This document shows positions 33,341 through 43,108 of a stretch of 64,000 nt of DNA, one piece after another. Made by a program: the position numbers and the translations under genes. Under the pieces are notes generated by a model. It was not told the DNA's origin, did no database searches, and saw only the letters and a program-made list of their open reading frames with translations. Every line of letters starts with the position of its first letter. Position 1 is the stretch's first letter. Source of the DNA: Candidatus Eisenbergiella merdavium (GTDB taxonomy: Bacteria > Bacillota > Clostridia > Lachnospirales > Lachnospiraceae); NCBI GenBank assembly GCA_019119595.1, contig DWWS01000055.1, forward strand, positions 31,895 through 95,894, given 5' to 3'.

Positions 33341-35761
33341 ATGAATACAACATTATCCTGGATAAAGGCATACGTGCCGGGACTGTCCTGTACGGATCAG
33401 GAATATTTCGATGCCATGACGATGAGCGGCACGAAGGTGGAAAATTATGAAAGGCTGGATAAAAACCTGGAAAAGATCGTGATCGGCCAGATCCGTTCCA
33501 TTGAAAAGCATCCGGATGCGGATAAGCTGATCGTCTGCCAGGTGGACATCGGAAGCGAAACGATCCAGATCGTGACCGGAGCCTCCAATGTAAAGGAAGG
33601 GGACAAGGTGCCCGTGGTTCTGGACGGCGGAAGGGTCGCCGGCGGCCATGACGGAGGCCCCCTGCCGGAGGACGGCATCCGTATTAAGGCGGGAAAGCTG
33701 CGCGGCGTGCCTTCCAACGGCATGATGTGCTCCATCGAGGAGCTGGGAAGCAGCCGGGAGATGTATCCGGAGGCGCCGGAAAACGGCATCTATATTTTTG
33801 ATGAAAACGCCCAGGTGGGCGCGGACGCGGTGGAGGCGCTCGGCCTTCATGATACGGTGTTTGAATATGAGGTGACCAACAACAGGATCGACTGCTTCAG
33901 TATCCTGGGCATCGCCAGAGAAGCGGCGGCCACCTTCCGCCTGCCTTTCAATCCGCCGAAGGTGGTTCTGCATGAGAATCAGGAAAACGTAAACGATTAT
34001 ATCAGCATCCGTGTGGAGGATCCCGATCTGTGCCCCCGCTACTGCGCGAGAGTGTGCACCAACATCAAGATCGGCCCCTCTCCCGAATGGATGCAGAGGA
34101 GACTTGCGGCCAGCGGCATCCGCCCCATCAACAACCTGGTGGACATCACCAACTATGTGATGGAGGAGTACGGCCAGCCCATGCACGCCTATGACCTTTC
34201 CACCATCGCGGGCGGCCAGATCATCGTGCGCCGGGCGAAGGACGGGGACGAGTTCCAGACCCTGGACGGCCAGATGAGAAAACTGGATCAGGATGTGCTG
34301 ATGATCTGCGACGCGGAAAAAGAGATCGGCATCGCCGGCATCATGGGCGGCGAGAATTCCAAGATCACGGACGAGGTGAAAACCGTCCTGTTCGAGGCCG
34401 CCTGCTTCAACGGCACCAACATCCGCAAGTCCGCAAAGCGCATCGGTCTGCGCACCGACGCCTCCGGAATCTTTGAAAAGGGACTGGATCCCCACAACGC
34501 GGAGGCGGCCATCAACCGTGCCTGCCAGCTCATCGAGGAGCTGGGCTGCGGCGAGGTGGTGGGAGGCATCGCTGACGTCTGCGAGCCCATGAAGGAGCGC
34601 GTGCGCGTACCCTTCCAGCCGGAGCGGATCAACCGCCTGCTGGGAACGGAGATTTCCGAGGAAGAAATGCTCGGCTATTTCAAAGCGCTGGAGTTTGACT
34701 ATGATGAAAAGGAGCGCGTGCTGATCGCGCCCACCTTCCGCCAGGATATCGAGGGCTTCGCCGATGTGGCGGAGGAGGTTGCCAGATTTTACGGCTATGA
34801 TAAGATCCCTACGACCCTTCCCACCGGAGAGGCGACCACAGGCAAGCTGTCCTTCAAGCTGCGCATCGAGCAGAAGGCCAGAGACGTGGCGGAATACTGC
34901 GGCTTTTCTCAGGGCATGTGCTATTCCTTCGAAAGCCCCAGGGTATTCGACAAGCTCCTGCTTGACGAGAACGATCCGCTGCGCCGGGCGGTGACCATCC
35001 AGAATCCGCTGGGAGAGGACTTCTCCATCATGAGAACCGTGTCCCTCAACGGCATTCTGACCTCGCTCGCGACCAACTACAACAGAAGAAATAAGGACGT
35101 AAAGCTGTATGAGCTGGGAAATATCTATATTCCCAAAGCGCTGCCCGTAACGGAGCTTCCCGAGGAACGCATGCAGTTCACCCTGGGCTGCTACGGAGAG
35201 GGAGACTTCTTCACCATGAAGGGCGTTGTGGAAGAATTTCTGGAAAGCATCGGCATGAAGGGGAAAAAGGATTACGACCCCAAAGCGGGCAAAAGCTTCC
35301 TGCATCCCGGACGCCAGGCCAACGTGATCTACGACGGAAAGGTGATCGGCTTCCTGGGCGAGGTGCATCCGCAGGTGCTGGACAATTATGAGATCGGAAC
35401 CAGAGCCTATGTGGCGGTTCTCGACATGCCCCAGATCGTGCCTTATGCCACCTTCGACAGAAAATACGAGGGAATCGCAAAATACCCTGCCGTAAACCGC
35501 GACATCAGCATGGTGGTTCCCAGGGAGATCCTGGCCGGACAGATCGAACAGATCATCGCACAGCGCGGCGGAAAGATTCTGGAGAGCTACAGCCTGTTCG
35601 ATATTTACGAAGGCGCCCAGATCAAACAGGGCTATAAGTCCATGGCCTACACCCTCGTGTTCCGCGCGAAGGACAGGACGCTGGAGGAGGCGGACGTTGC
35701 CGCCGCCATGAAAAAAATCCTCAACGGCCTTCAGGGGCTTGGCATCGAGCTGAGAGCGTAG
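33341..35761 (+). CDS. pheT: Phenylalanyl-tRNA synthetase beta subunit
   Basis: 806 residues, the usual length. The order is the tRNA-binding EMAP-like domain (IGQIRSIEKHPDADKLIVCQVD), the B3/B4 editing domain (RYCARVCTNIKIGPSPEWMQ; GQPMHAYDL), the B5 domain, the class II-like core (GFADVAEEVARFYGYDKIP), and the C-terminal FDX-ACB anticodon-binding domain (KYPAVNRDISMVV). AGAGGTT lies directly before the ATG. It is cotranscribed with pheS under the T-box. Confidence 0.98.
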   Translation: MNTTLSWIKAYVPGLSCTDQEYFDAMTMSGTKVENYERLDKNLEKIVIGQIRSIEKHPDADKLIVCQVDIGSETIQIVTGASNVKEGDKVPVVLDGGRVAGGHDGGPLPEDGIRIKAGKLRGVPSNGMMCSIEELGSSREMYPEAPENGIYIFDENAQVGADAVEALGLHDTVFEYEVTNNRIDCFSILGIAREAAATFRLPFNPPKVVLHENQENVNDYISIRVEDPDLCPRYCARVCTNIKIGPSPEWMQRRLAASGIRPINNLVDITNYVMEEYGQPMHAYDLSTIAGGQIIVRRAKDGDEFQTLDGQMRKLDQDVLMICDAEKEIGIAGIMGGENSKITDEVKTVLFEAACFNGTNIRKSAKRIGLRTDASGIFEKGLDPHNAEAAINRACQLIEELGCGEVVGGIADVCEPMKERVRVPFQPERINRLLGTEISEEEMLGYFKALEFDYDEKERVLIAPTFRQDIEGFADVAEEVARFYGYDKIPTTLPTGEATTGKLSFKLRIEQKARDVAEYCGFSQGMCYSFESPRVFDKLLLDENDPLRRAVTIQNPLGEDFSIMRTVSLNGILTSLATNYNRRNKDVKLYELGNIYIPKALPVTELPEERMQFTLGCYGEGDFFTMKGVVEEFLESIGMKGKKDYDPKAGKSFLHPGRQANVIYDGKVIGFLGEVHPQVLDNYEIGTRAYVAVLDMPQIVPYATFDRKYEGIAKYPAVNRDISMVVPREILAGQIEQIIAQRGGKILESYSLFDIYEGAQIKQGYKSMAYTLVFRAKDRTLEEADVAAAMKKILNGLQGLGIELRA

Positions 35762-35839
35762 TACAATAGTAACGGCAAAATGAAGTGGTGACAGGAATTC
35801 ACGTGCCCCGGCGAAAAGCGCTTCGGCATGGAGGTAAGA

Positions 35840-36118
35840 ATGGACATTGGAGCTGTGAATCATGAGGTGGCCTTCTGCAAGGTATATGATATGGCCACAA
35901 AGGAGAAGGTGGAACGGATCCTGTTGAAAAACAGGATTTCCTACTACGTGGATTGGGAGGACAAGGGTCTGGGGGGACTGTTTGTGTTCCGGAAACCGAG
36001 AGAGAAGAGCGCCTGCGTGTTCCGGATCCACAGCGACGAGGTGGCAAGGGCCAAGGAGCTTCTGAAATCGGTCCTTGGTTCGAAGGTAAAAGAAACTGTT
36101 GACGGAGGAAATGAATGA
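35840..36118 (+). CDS. Small uncharacterised protein between pheT and the M18 peptidase
   Basis: 92 residues, soluble. I see no signal peptide. The segment VYDMATKEKVERILLKNRISYYVDW resembles small DUF2007-like proteins with an alpha/beta ferredoxin-like fold, but the match is weak. GGAGGTAAG precedes 35840, so I prefer this start to the ATG at 35828. Its stop overlaps the next start (ATGA), so it is translationally coupled to the aminopeptidase gene. Confidence 0.75.
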   Translation: MDIGAVNHEVAFCKVYDMATKEKVERILLKNRISYYVDWEDKGLGGLFVFRKPREKSACVFRIHSDEVARAKELLKSVLGSKVKETVDGGNE

Positions 36119-37509
36119 TGGAAAGAAAGAATGTGTGGAAGGTCTGGTCCGAGGAGCGGGTCAGGGAGGCGGATGCATTCGCAAAAGAATACATGGACTT
36201 CCTGGACGCGGGAAAGACCGAGCGGGAATGTGTGGATACGCTTGTAAATCTGATCGAGAAAGCGGGCTATAAGGAGCTGAACGCCCTTGTGGAAAAGGGT
36301 GAGAGCTTAAAGCCCGGCGATAAGGTTTATGCGGTGAACATGAACAAGTGCCTGATCATGTATCAGATCGGAAAGCAGCCCATGAAGGCGGGAATGAACC
36401 TGCTTGGCGCGCATATCGACAGCCCCAGGATCGACGTGAAGCAGAATCCCCTTTATGAGGATGAAAATATCGCTTATCTGGACACCCATTATTACGGCGG
36501 CATCAAGAAGTATCAGTGGGTGGCCATCCCCCTGGCGCTGCACGGCGTTGTGGTGAAAAAGGACGGAACCACGGTGGAGATCAACGTGGGCGAGGCCGAG
36601 GACGATCCCGTATTTTTCGTTTCCGACCTGCTGATCCACCTGGCCGGAGAGCAGATGGAGAAGAAGGCCGCCAAGGTGGTGGAGGGAGAGGCCCTTGACC
36701 TGGTGGTCGGAAATATCCCTCTGAAGGATGAGGAAAAGAACGCCGTTTCCGCAGGCGTGCTGAAGATCCTGAAGGAAACCTATGATATCGAGGAGGAGGA
36801 CTTCCTCTCCGCGGAGCTGGAGATCGTGCCCGCCGGACGCGCAAGAGAGGCCGGCTTCGACCGCAGCCTGATCCTGGCCTACGGACAGGACGACCGGGTA
36901 TGCGCCTACACCTCCGCGAGAGCGCTGCTCGAGGTGGCTGGCGAGGTGACGGAGCGCACCGGCTGCTGCATCCTGGTGGACAAGGAAGAGATCGGAAGCG
37001 TGGGAGCCACCGGCATGCAGTCCCGCTTCTTTGAAAATGCCACGGCGGAGCTGATGGAGCTGATGGGAGAATACAGCGAGCTGAACCTGAGAAAATGCCT
37101 CGCCAACTCCTGCATGCTTTCCTCCGACGTGAGCGCAGGGTATGATCCTTCCTATGCTTCCTGCTTTGAAAAGAAGAACGCCGCCTTCCTTGGCAAAGGC
37201 ATGGTATTCAACAAGTTCACCGGCTCCAGAGGAAAATCCGGCTCCAACGATGCGAATGCCGAGTATGTCGCCCATATCCGCGATATCTGCGACAGCTCCG
37301 ATATCGTGTTCCAGACCGCGGAGCTGGGAAAGGTTGACGTGGGCGGCGGCGGAACCATCGCCTACATCATGGCTCTGTACGGCATGAACGTGATCGACTG
37401 CGGCGTTGCGGTGCTCAACATGCACGCGCCCTGGGAGGCCACCAGCAAGGCTGACGTTTACGAGACCATGCGCGGCTATGTTGCGTTCCTCAAAAAGGCC
37501 GGCATGTAA
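36115..37509 (+). CDS. apeB: M18 family aminopeptidase
   Basis: 464 residues. M18 enzymes are zinc aminopeptidases that prefer acidic or hydrophobic N-terminal residues. The metal and active-site blocks are visible: [15 protein letters not shown] (His and Asp), [11 protein letters not shown] (Asp), [13 protein letters not shown] (Glu-Glu), and the final [10 protein letters not shown] (His). A well-placed ribosome binding site (GGAGG at 36104-36108) precedes it. It is cytoplasmic, as no signal peptide is seen. Confidence 0.95.
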   Translation: MMERKNVWKVWSEERVREADAFAKEYMDFLDAGKTERECVDTLVNLIEKAGYKELNALVEKGESLKPGDKVYAVNMNKCLIMYQIGKQPMKAGMNLLGAHIDSPRIDVKQNPLYEDENIAYLDTHYYGGIKKYQWVAIPLALHGVVVKKDGTTVEINVGEAEDDPVFFVSDLLIHLAGEQMEKKAAKVVEGEALDLVVGNIPLKDEEKNAVSAGVLKILKETYDIEEEDFLSAELEIVPAGRAREAGFDRSLILAYGQDDRVCAYTSARALLEVAGEVTERTGCCILVDKEEIGSVGATGMQSRFFENATAELMELMGEYSELNLRKCLANSCMLSSDVSAGYDPSYASCFEKKNAAFLGKGMVFNKFTGSRGKSGSNDANAEYVAHIRDICDSSDIVFQTAELGKVDVGGGGTIAYIMALYGMNVIDCGVAVLNMHAPWEATSKADVYETMRGYVAFLKKAGM

Positions 37510-37519
37510 GGCGGAGCTG

Positions 37520-38566
37520 ATGGAAAAAGCTATGGATGGACTGAAAACATCGGATTATTTTTATGAGCTTCCTCAGGAGCTCATCGCGCAGGACCCCCTG
37601 GAGGACCGTTCGTCCTCCAGGCTGATGGTCCTGGATAAGGAGACGGGGGAGATTTCCCATCACATGTTCCGGGAAATTCCCTCTTTTTTAAAGCCCGGCG
37701 ACTGCCTGGTTTTAAACAACACGAAGGTGATCCCGGCAAGGCTCATGGGCGTCCGGGAGGAAACGGGAGGCGCTGTGGAGGTGCTGCTTTTAAAGCGCCG
37801 CACAGGAGATGTGTGGGAAACCCTGGTAAAGCCCGGGAAGAAAGCCAGACCCGGAACCAGACTGGTATTTGGAAACGGGCTTCTGCGCGCGCAGGTGGAG
37901 GATGTGGTGGAGGACGGAAACCGTCTGATCCGCTTTTTTTACGATGGGATCTGGGAGGAAATCCTGGACCGTCTGGGAGAGATGCCCCTGCCTCCCTACA
38001 TCACCCACAGGCTTCAGGATAAAAACCGCTACCAGACGGTATACGCCAGATATGAGGGCTCTGCCGCAGCACCCACCGCAGGTTTGCATTTTACGCCGGA
38101 GCTCTTACAGCAGCTTCAGGACATGGGCGTGGAGCTGGCTTACGTGACCCTTCATGTGGGCCTTGGCACCTTCCGCCCGGTGAAGGTGGAAAACGTGAAG
38201 GAGCACCACATGCATTCCGAATACTATCAGGTGAGTGCAGAGGCGGCGGAGAAGATCAACCGGGCGAAGGAAAACGGCCACCGCGTGATCTGTGTGGGAA
38301 CCACGAGCTGCCGCACCGTGGAAAGCGCCTGTGATGAAAACGGCCATCTGGAGGAATGCTGCGACAACACGGATATTTTCATTTATCCCGGCTACCGCTT
38401 CAAGGTCCTGGATGCGCTGATCACCAATTTCCATCTGCCTGAATCCACCCTGGTCATGCTGGTTTCGGCCCTGGCGGGGCGGGAGCACGTCCTGGCCGCC
38501 TATGAGGAGGCGGTGAAGGAGAAATACCGGTTCTTCTCCTTTGGGGACGCTATGCTGGTTCAGTGA
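37520..38566 (+). CDS. queA: S-adenosylmethionine:tRNA ribosyltransferase-isomerase
   Basis: 348 residues from 37520; an ATG at 37532 gives 344 and is equally plausible. QueA makes epoxyqueuosine in the tRNA wobble position. The start [16 protein letters not shown], then [30 protein letters not shown], and [13 protein letters not shown] are family hallmarks, as is the end FYSFGDAML-type [11 protein letters not shown]. It follows the M18 gene by 10 bp. A terminator follows. Confidence 0.97.
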   Translation: MEKAMDGLKTSDYFYELPQELIAQDPLEDRSSSRLMVLDKETGEISHHMFREIPSFLKPGDCLVLNNTKVIPARLMGVREETGGAVEVLLLKRRTGDVWETLVKPGKKARPGTRLVFGNGLLRAQVEDVVEDGNRLIRFFYDGIWEEILDRLGEMPLPPYITHRLQDKNRYQTVYARYEGSAAAPTAGLHFTPELLQQLQDMGVELAYVTLHVGLGTFRPVKVENVKEHHMHSEYYQVSAEAAEKINRAKENGHRVICVGTTSCRTVESACDENGHLEECCDNTDIFIYPGYRFKVLDALITNFHLPESTLVMLVSALAGREHVLAAYEEAVKEKYRFFSFGDAMLVQ

Positions 38567-38658
38567 AAATGGAATGAAAACGAAGGCAGGGAGTGAAGAG
38601 GATGGCGGAGGATGTCATGTCGGCCATTATGCTTTAAATCTGCCGGAACAGACGAATG

Positions 38659-38701
38659 AAAAAAGCTTTGCCTTGAAGGAAAACAAAGGCGGAGCTTTTT
38701 T
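38659..38701 (+). terminator. Terminator after queA
   Basis: AAAAAAGCTTTGCCTT pairs with AAGGCGGAGCTTTTTT (two mismatches), loop of about 11 bases, ending in a T run. Confidence 0.8.
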
Positions 38702-38768
38702 ATCCTTACGGTAGCTCATGATCATGGTGTGACGGAGAAAAAGCGATGGGAAAAAGGAGGCGGGAAAA

Positions 38769-40202
38769 ATGTACGATGCCGGGATTTATCAGAAGGTGAG
38801 CGCCTGGTTTGACGGGCACAGGGAGGATATGATCCGGGATATCCAGAGGATTACAAGGATTCCAAGCATAGCGGAACGGGATACGGATACGCCGCCCTTC
38901 GGAAGTGCCTGCAGAGAGGCGCTGGAGCTGATGCTTCAGATAGGAAGGGAGCATGGCTTTCATACGGAAAACTATGAGTTTTATGCAGGTAGCATAGGAG
39001 AAAAGGAGAAGGACTGGGAAAATCTGATTGGTTTTTGGAACCATCTGGATGTGGTGCCGGTCGGGGAGGACTGGGACTATCCGCCCTTTGAGGCAGTCCG
39101 GAAGGGGGATCTGATCATCGGAAGGGGAAGCCAGGACAACAAGGGGCCCGCCGTCGGCATACTTTATGTCATGGAATGCATCCGGGACCTGAAGCTTGAC
39201 GTGGGACATCAGCTCTGTCTCTTCGTTGGCTGCGACGAGGAGAGGGGGATGGAGGATGTGGAATACTATACCTCCCATTATCCTGTGCCGGCTCTTTCTG
39301 TCATAGCGGACTGCGGTTTCCCGGTCTGCTACGGAGAAAAGGGCATTATTGAGGGAAAGGCCGTCAGCAGGGAGCGGGTCGGCGGGGCAATCCTGGATTT
39401 TTACGGAGGAAGCGCCGGAAACATAATCCCGGACAGAGCCGTGCTGATTTTGAAAAAAGAGACGGTCCCTGCCGAAAAGCGAAAGGAGCTGGAAGGCAGG
39501 CTTGCGTGCACGGAGGAAGGGGACAGGATCCTTCTTGCCGCGTCCGGAAGCGGAGGACACAGCGCGTTCCCGGAGGGCAGCAGCAACGCTATTTATGAGC
39601 TTTGCCAGGCTGTGACGGAGGCGGGGATCCTTTCCGGAAGGGACGCAGAGCTGGTGGAGGCTGTAAGGAGAGGAACCAGGGGAAACTACGGAGAAGAATT
39701 CGGAATCTCCTTTGAGGATGAGCTCTCAGGAAGGCTGACCTGTGTGGGAACGGTGCTCAGGCTTTACGAGGGCAGGGCGGAGCTGACCTTCAACATCCGC
39801 TACAGCATTACCGCGGACGGGAAGGCGATCTGCGACAGGCTTTCGGATTATTGGAACGACAGAAATTTTCAGTGGGAAACGGAAAGGGATTCCAGGCCGA
39901 ACTATTTTGATCCCTCCCATCCGGCGGTAGGACGGCTGACGGAGGTTTATAACGAGCTGACCGGAAAAGCTCTGAAGCCCTATACCATGGGAGGCGGCAC
40001 CTACGCCAGAAAGCTTCCGAACGCTTTTGGCTTCGGAATCGGAAATATGCCGGGAAAGAGGAAGCCGGAGGAGGAGCTCCTTCGGCCGGGCCATGGAAAC
40101 GCGCACGGGCCGGATGAGACGCTGGACTGCGAGCGGCTGGCGGAGGCCATGAAGATTTATGTGATGGGTCTGCTTGCGCTTAAGGATGTGGAATTAAAAT
40201 GA
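38769..40202 (+). CDS. M20 family metallopeptidase (Sapep/PepV-type dipeptidase)
   Basis: 477 residues. It hydrolyses dipeptides in the cytoplasm using two zinc ions. Ligand blocks are visible: WNHLDVVPVGEDW (His, Asp), GRGSQDNKGPAVG (bridging Asp), VGCDEERGMEDVEYY (catalytic Glu and ligand Glu), and GHGNAHGPDETL (final His). The lid domain lies between about residues 190 and 370. It is convergent with the PucR-family gene; their ends are about 60 bp apart and no clear terminator is seen there. Confidence 0.94.
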   Translation: MYDAGIYQKVSAWFDGHREDMIRDIQRITRIPSIAERDTDTPPFGSACREALELMLQIGREHGFHTENYEFYAGSIGEKEKDWENLIGFWNHLDVVPVGEDWDYPPFEAVRKGDLIIGRGSQDNKGPAVGILYVMECIRDLKLDVGHQLCLFVGCDEERGMEDVEYYTSHYPVPALSVIADCGFPVCYGEKGIIEGKAVSRERVGGAILDFYGGSAGNIIPDRAVLILKKETVPAEKRKELEGRLACTEEGDRILLAASGSGGHSAFPEGSSNAIYELCQAVTEAGILSGRDAELVEAVRRGTRGNYGEEFGISFEDELSGRLTCVGTVLRLYEGRAELTFNIRYSITADGKAICDRLSDYWNDRNFQWETERDSRPNYFDPSHPAVGRLTEVYNELTGKALKPYTMGGGTYARKLPNAFGFGIGNMPGKRKPEEELLRPGHGNAHGPDETLDCERLAEAMKIYVMGLLALKDVELK

Positions 40203-40263
40203 GGGAAGAATGTTTTTTCGGAGGAAAACCTCAAAAGCAGCCTGTGACCGGGACGAGGGGCTT

Positions 40264-41475
40264 TTACAGTCTCATGTCCCGTATCCAGAATGCGATCTGA
40301 TAAGGAAACAGCTCCCCGGGCGTGCTCAGCTCGCTTCCGAGGAGCCGTTTCATGTTCTGGATGCGGTAGCTGACGGTATTTCGGTGGGTGAAGGTGGCTT
40401 CTGCCGTCCGGACCAGGCTGCGGTCGTTTTCGATATAAGCCCGCAGCGTCTCCGCGTAGCCCGCTCCAACACGGGCAAAATCCGACCCTGCCTGGAAAGA
40501 AGCGCTGTGGCGGCTGTCGTATGCGTCGAGGGGCGCAAGAAGGCTGTCCGCATAGCTTTTTAAAAGCTCCGGATCCGATGAGGAAAACAGGATGCCGAAG
40601 AAACCCATCTGATTGAAATCCACGATCTTCCGATCCATGTGGCAGGCCATCTTCACCGCGGTGCGGGCGCGGCTCAGGGCCAGCTTCAGATTGCGGATAT
40701 TCTGACAGGCGGGGCCTATCCCGAGATGCAGGCGTCCGTCCGCAAAAAAATCCCCGAACAGGCTCTCAATCTGCCCTGTCAGCTCCGGCACATCCTGCTC
40801 CGGAAGATCGTTGACGGCAAGGATCCAGGCCTCGTTTAATTCCAGAAGAAAATAGGGAAAACGGATCTTGGAGCCGTTTTTCCACAGGCCGAATACATTT
40901 TCCAGCTTCAGAACGGCCTGTCGGAACAGCACGTTTTCCTCCGGCGTGAGGACGGGCTTCATGCAAAAGATACGGAAGGTTCCGTCCAGATGAAAACGGC
41001 TTCCGATCTCTTCAAAGAAATCCTCCGGAACCTCTCTGCCAAGAAGCAGGCGGGCGAACAGGGCGCCGGTCTGCTTCTCCCGGTGGGTCTGCTGCATGAT
41101 GCGCATGCAGTAGTCCTGAATGAGCTGGGTGACGGAGATCTCCCAGGGCATTTCCAGAAGGGGAAAGCCGTGCTGCTCGCACCAGTCGATGACCTGCTGC
41201 GGCACATCGGGAAGATGGCGGCCGGTATTGACGATGATCCCGGTGCAGCCAGCCTTTTTCATGGCCGTGACGAGACGGAGAAGCCATCCCTGTGTATTGG
41301 CCTTGATTCCCGTCGTGACGGCAAGCTCCGTTCCGCCGAAACGGCTGACGATGGTTTCATCCTCAACCATATGCACCCAGCTCACCACGCTGTCCATGCC
41401 GCTTTTCCCGGCAAGCAGGCGAAGCTGATAAAGCCCCCTGGTCTCTTCATAGATTTCCCAGAAACGAATTGCCAC
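40264..41475 (-). CDS. PucR-family transcriptional regulator
   Basis: 403 residues from a GTG at 41475, preceded by a G-rich ribosome binding site (AGGGGGG). The N-terminal PucR domain (LLAGKSGMDSVVSWVHMVED through AVTTGIKANTQGW) is followed by a GGDEF-like region and a C-terminal helix-turn-helix (LVRTAEATFTHRNTVSYRIQNMK in parts). Family members control purine, amino-acid or peptide use. It is adjacent to the M20 dipeptidase (convergent) and divergent from the orphan 57-residue gene. A dyad at 41542-41560 lies just upstream. Confidence 0.9.
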   Translation of the reverse strand: MAIRFWEIYEETRGLYQLRLLAGKSGMDSVVSWVHMVEDETIVSRFGGTELAVTTGIKANTQGWLLRLVTAMKKAGCTGIIVNTGRHLPDVPQQVIDWCEQHGFPLLEMPWEISVTQLIQDYCMRIMQQTHREKQTGALFARLLLGREVPEDFFEEIGSRFHLDGTFRIFCMKPVLTPEENVLFRQAVLKLENVFGLWKNGSKIRFPYFLLELNEAWILAVNDLPEQDVPELTGQIESLFGDFFADGRLHLGIGPACQNIRNLKLALSRARTAVKMACHMDRKIVDFNQMGFFGILFSSSDPELLKSYADSLLAPLDAYDSRHSASFQAGSDFARVGAGYAETLRAYIENDRSLVRTAEATFTHRNTVSYRIQNMKRLLGSELSTPGELFPYQIAFWIRDMRL

Positions 41476-41541
41476 AGGCTGTCCCCCCCTCATGGTCCGC
41501 TTTGCAGTCCAAATTGATCGGACGATATTTTTGCAGGAGAA

Positions 41542-41560
41542 TTTGTGCTTAGAGCACAAA
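41542..41560. promoter_or_regulatory. Dyad operator candidate between the PucR gene and the small gene
   Basis: TTTGTGC-TTAGA-GCACAAA is a perfect 7-5-7 dyad. It lies about 67 bp before the PucR start and 31 bp before the -35 box of the small gene, a place where an autoregulator could act on both. Confidence 0.5.
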
Positions 41561-41590
41561 AACCTTTTATGTTTTCAGATTACCAGGTGA

Positions 41591-41619
41591 TTGGCAGAAA
41601 GTCCAGAGCGGCTTATAAT
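41591..41619 (+). promoter_or_regulatory. Strong promoter of the 57-residue gene
   Basis: TTGGCA (41591-41596), 17-bp spacer, TATAAT (41614-41619). The leader is short, about 20 bases. Confidence 0.85.
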
Positions 41620-41645
41620 AAAAACAGAAAAAAGGAGGGCTGCAT

Positions 41646-41819
41646 ATGATCGCATTTGGTCTGAATATTTCTGAAAATATGGAAAATGAACGGGAAAAAA
41701 GTTTCTATCCGGAATGGGTGAGGACGGAAAAGCTGTATAACTGCGAAAATTTCAGCCGCGTCTTTTCAGGCAGACAGCAGCCTTTAAAGCAGCTATTTGG
41801 CATCAGGCTGAAAAAGTGA
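41646..41819 (+). CDS. Orphan 57-residue protein
   Basis: ATG at 41646, with AGGAGG at 41633-41638 seven bases before it, and TGA at 41817. It encodes 57 residues beginning MIAFGLNISENMENEREKS and ending in LFGIRLKK. It is soluble, charged at the N-terminus, basic at the C-terminus (RQQPLKQLFGIRLKK), with one Cys; no signal peptide, membrane helix or known domain. It has its own near-consensus promoter and a strong terminator, so it is an isolated gene. It may be a small regulatory protein, a peptide, or the coding part of a small RNA. I do not recognise it. Confidence 0.7.
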   Translation: MIAFGLNISENMENEREKSFYPEWVRTEKLYNCENFSRVFSGRQQPLKQLFGIRLKK

Positions 41820-41874
41820 GAAAACTGTGCGTAAGGTACAAAAAAGTAAAAAAGGCCAGACCAGAGGAAGGGAA

Positions 41875-41917
41875 GGACTGCTGCACGAAGCAATCTTGTG
41901 CAGCGGTTCTTTTTTTA
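41875..41917 (+). terminator. Terminator after the 57-residue gene
   Basis: A 12-bp stem (41875-41886 with 41898-41909; core CTGCTGCAC/GTGCAGCGG) with an 11-base loop and eight T. Confidence 0.9.
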
Positions 41918-41934
41918 TGGATTCTTTCGTATAA

Positions 41935-41967
41935 GAACGGAAAGGCGGGTATGCCGCCCTTCCGTTC
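41935..41967 (-). terminator. Hairpin after the DegV gene
   Basis: GAACGGAAAGGCGG (41935-41948) and CCGCCCTTCCGTTC (41954-41967) form a 14-bp stem with one mismatch. The T run on the minus strand is weak. Confidence 0.55.
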
Positions 41968-41973
41968 CGGATA

Positions 41974-42843
41974 TTACCGTTCCTTCCCGTAATACAGGAT
42001 CCCCAGCGCGCCGGGGCCGGCATGGGTGCCGATGCTTGGACTCACATCGTTGATGATGATGTTGTCGATCCCGGTCAGCTCCTTCACATAAGAGGCGGCC
42101 AGCTCGGCATCCTCCATGCAGTTTCCGTGAACGATGCCCACAGGCACCGTTTTGTCCGGAGCATCGCCCAGCGTATCGCGCATCCGCTCCGCAAGGACGC
42201 GGATGGATTTTTTTCGGCCGCGCACCGTTCCGTTTGAGGACAGCGTCCCCTCCGCAGTGATGGAAAGGAAGGGCTTTAAGTTCAGGGCGGTTCCCACAGC
42301 GGCCACCGCGCCGGAAACCCTTCCGCCGCGCTTTAAGTGGAACAGATCGTCCACGGTGAACTGAACATTGATATGTTTTCTGTATTCCTCCAGAAAAGCC
42401 GCGTTTTCGGAAAGGCTGCGGCCCTCCTCCTGAAGCTGATGCGCTTTGAGGAACAGGATGGTTTCCGCAAGGGAAACGTTCAGGGAATCCACAACGGCGA
42501 TCTTGCGCTCCGGATACTCCTCCATCAGCTCCTGTGCTGCGACGCACACGTTATTATAGCTTCCGCTCAGGGCGGAGGAAAAGGCGATGTGAAGGATATC
42601 AAAGCCTTTCTTCAGAATGCCCTCAAAGCGCTCCCGGATGACGGCAGGGTTGTTCGCCATGGAGGAGGGCAGGGCGCCCTCCCGCATCCTGTTGTAGAAT
42701 TCTGCGGGCGTCATGTTCTTTTCATCCCCATACACCTCGTCCCCAAAGGCATAGTACTGGGGAATGATCACCGTCTGGTACTTTTCGGCAAGAAAAGACG
42801 GAAGATCGGAATTGGAATCGGTAGTAATTCGATAATTTTCCAT
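41974..42843 (-). CDS. DegV family fatty-acid-binding protein
   Basis: 289 residues. DegV/FakB proteins bind a fatty acid and hand it to the kinase FakA. The family signature TDSNSDLPSFLAEKYQ is at the N-terminus, PSSMANNP near residue 60, HIAFSSALSGSYNN near residue 85, and KRGGRVSGAVAAVGTALNLKP near residue 170. A FakA gene lies in this window at 60712. The gene has a perfect-consensus promoter and is probably single. Confidence 0.93.
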   Translation of the reverse strand: MENYRITTDSNSDLPSFLAEKYQTVIIPQYYAFGDEVYGDEKNMTPAEFYNRMREGALPSSMANNPAVIRERFEGILKKGFDILHIAFSSALSGSYNNVCVAAQELMEEYPERKIAVVDSLNVSLAETILFLKAHQLQEEGRSLSENAAFLEEYRKHINVQFTVDDLFHLKRGGRVSGAVAAVGTALNLKPFLSITAEGTLSSNGTVRGRKKSIRVLAERMRDTLGDAPDKTVPVGIVHGNCMEDAELAASYVKELTGIDNIIINDVSPSIGTHAGPGALGILYYGKER

Positions 42844-42938
42844 AACAGCTCTCTCTCTTTTTGTAAAATCGGATCGGGTTGCCGCGGGACGGCAGGACGC
42901 GCCGTTTCCCGCATAAATACGGGCTTCAAAACAAGCTG

Positions 42939-42967
42939 ATTATAAGCTTTTGTATGGAAAATGTCAA
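42939..42967 (-). promoter_or_regulatory. Consensus promoter of the DegV gene
   Basis: Minus strand TTGACA (42967-42962), 17-bp spacer, TATAAT (42944-42939). Both boxes match consensus exactly. The leader is about 95 bases and GC-rich, with a small CCCG/CGGG hairpin. Confidence 0.9.
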
Positions 42968-43108
42968 CGATGCCGGATGGTCAGTCCGCCATACCGGGCA
43001 AATAGTCCATGACTTTTTTCCAGGTATGGTGTAAAATAAAAAAAGCAGTCGGTATTTGCCGCGGAAATCTTCCCCGGCAGGATGTCAGAGAAAGGTTTAT
43101 GATCCGAA

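Noticed and set aside
33353..36031. Very long minus-strand open frame (about 890 codons) over pheT
   Set aside because: It is antisense to clear pheT, has no ribosome binding site or family match, and follows from GC-rich codon bias.
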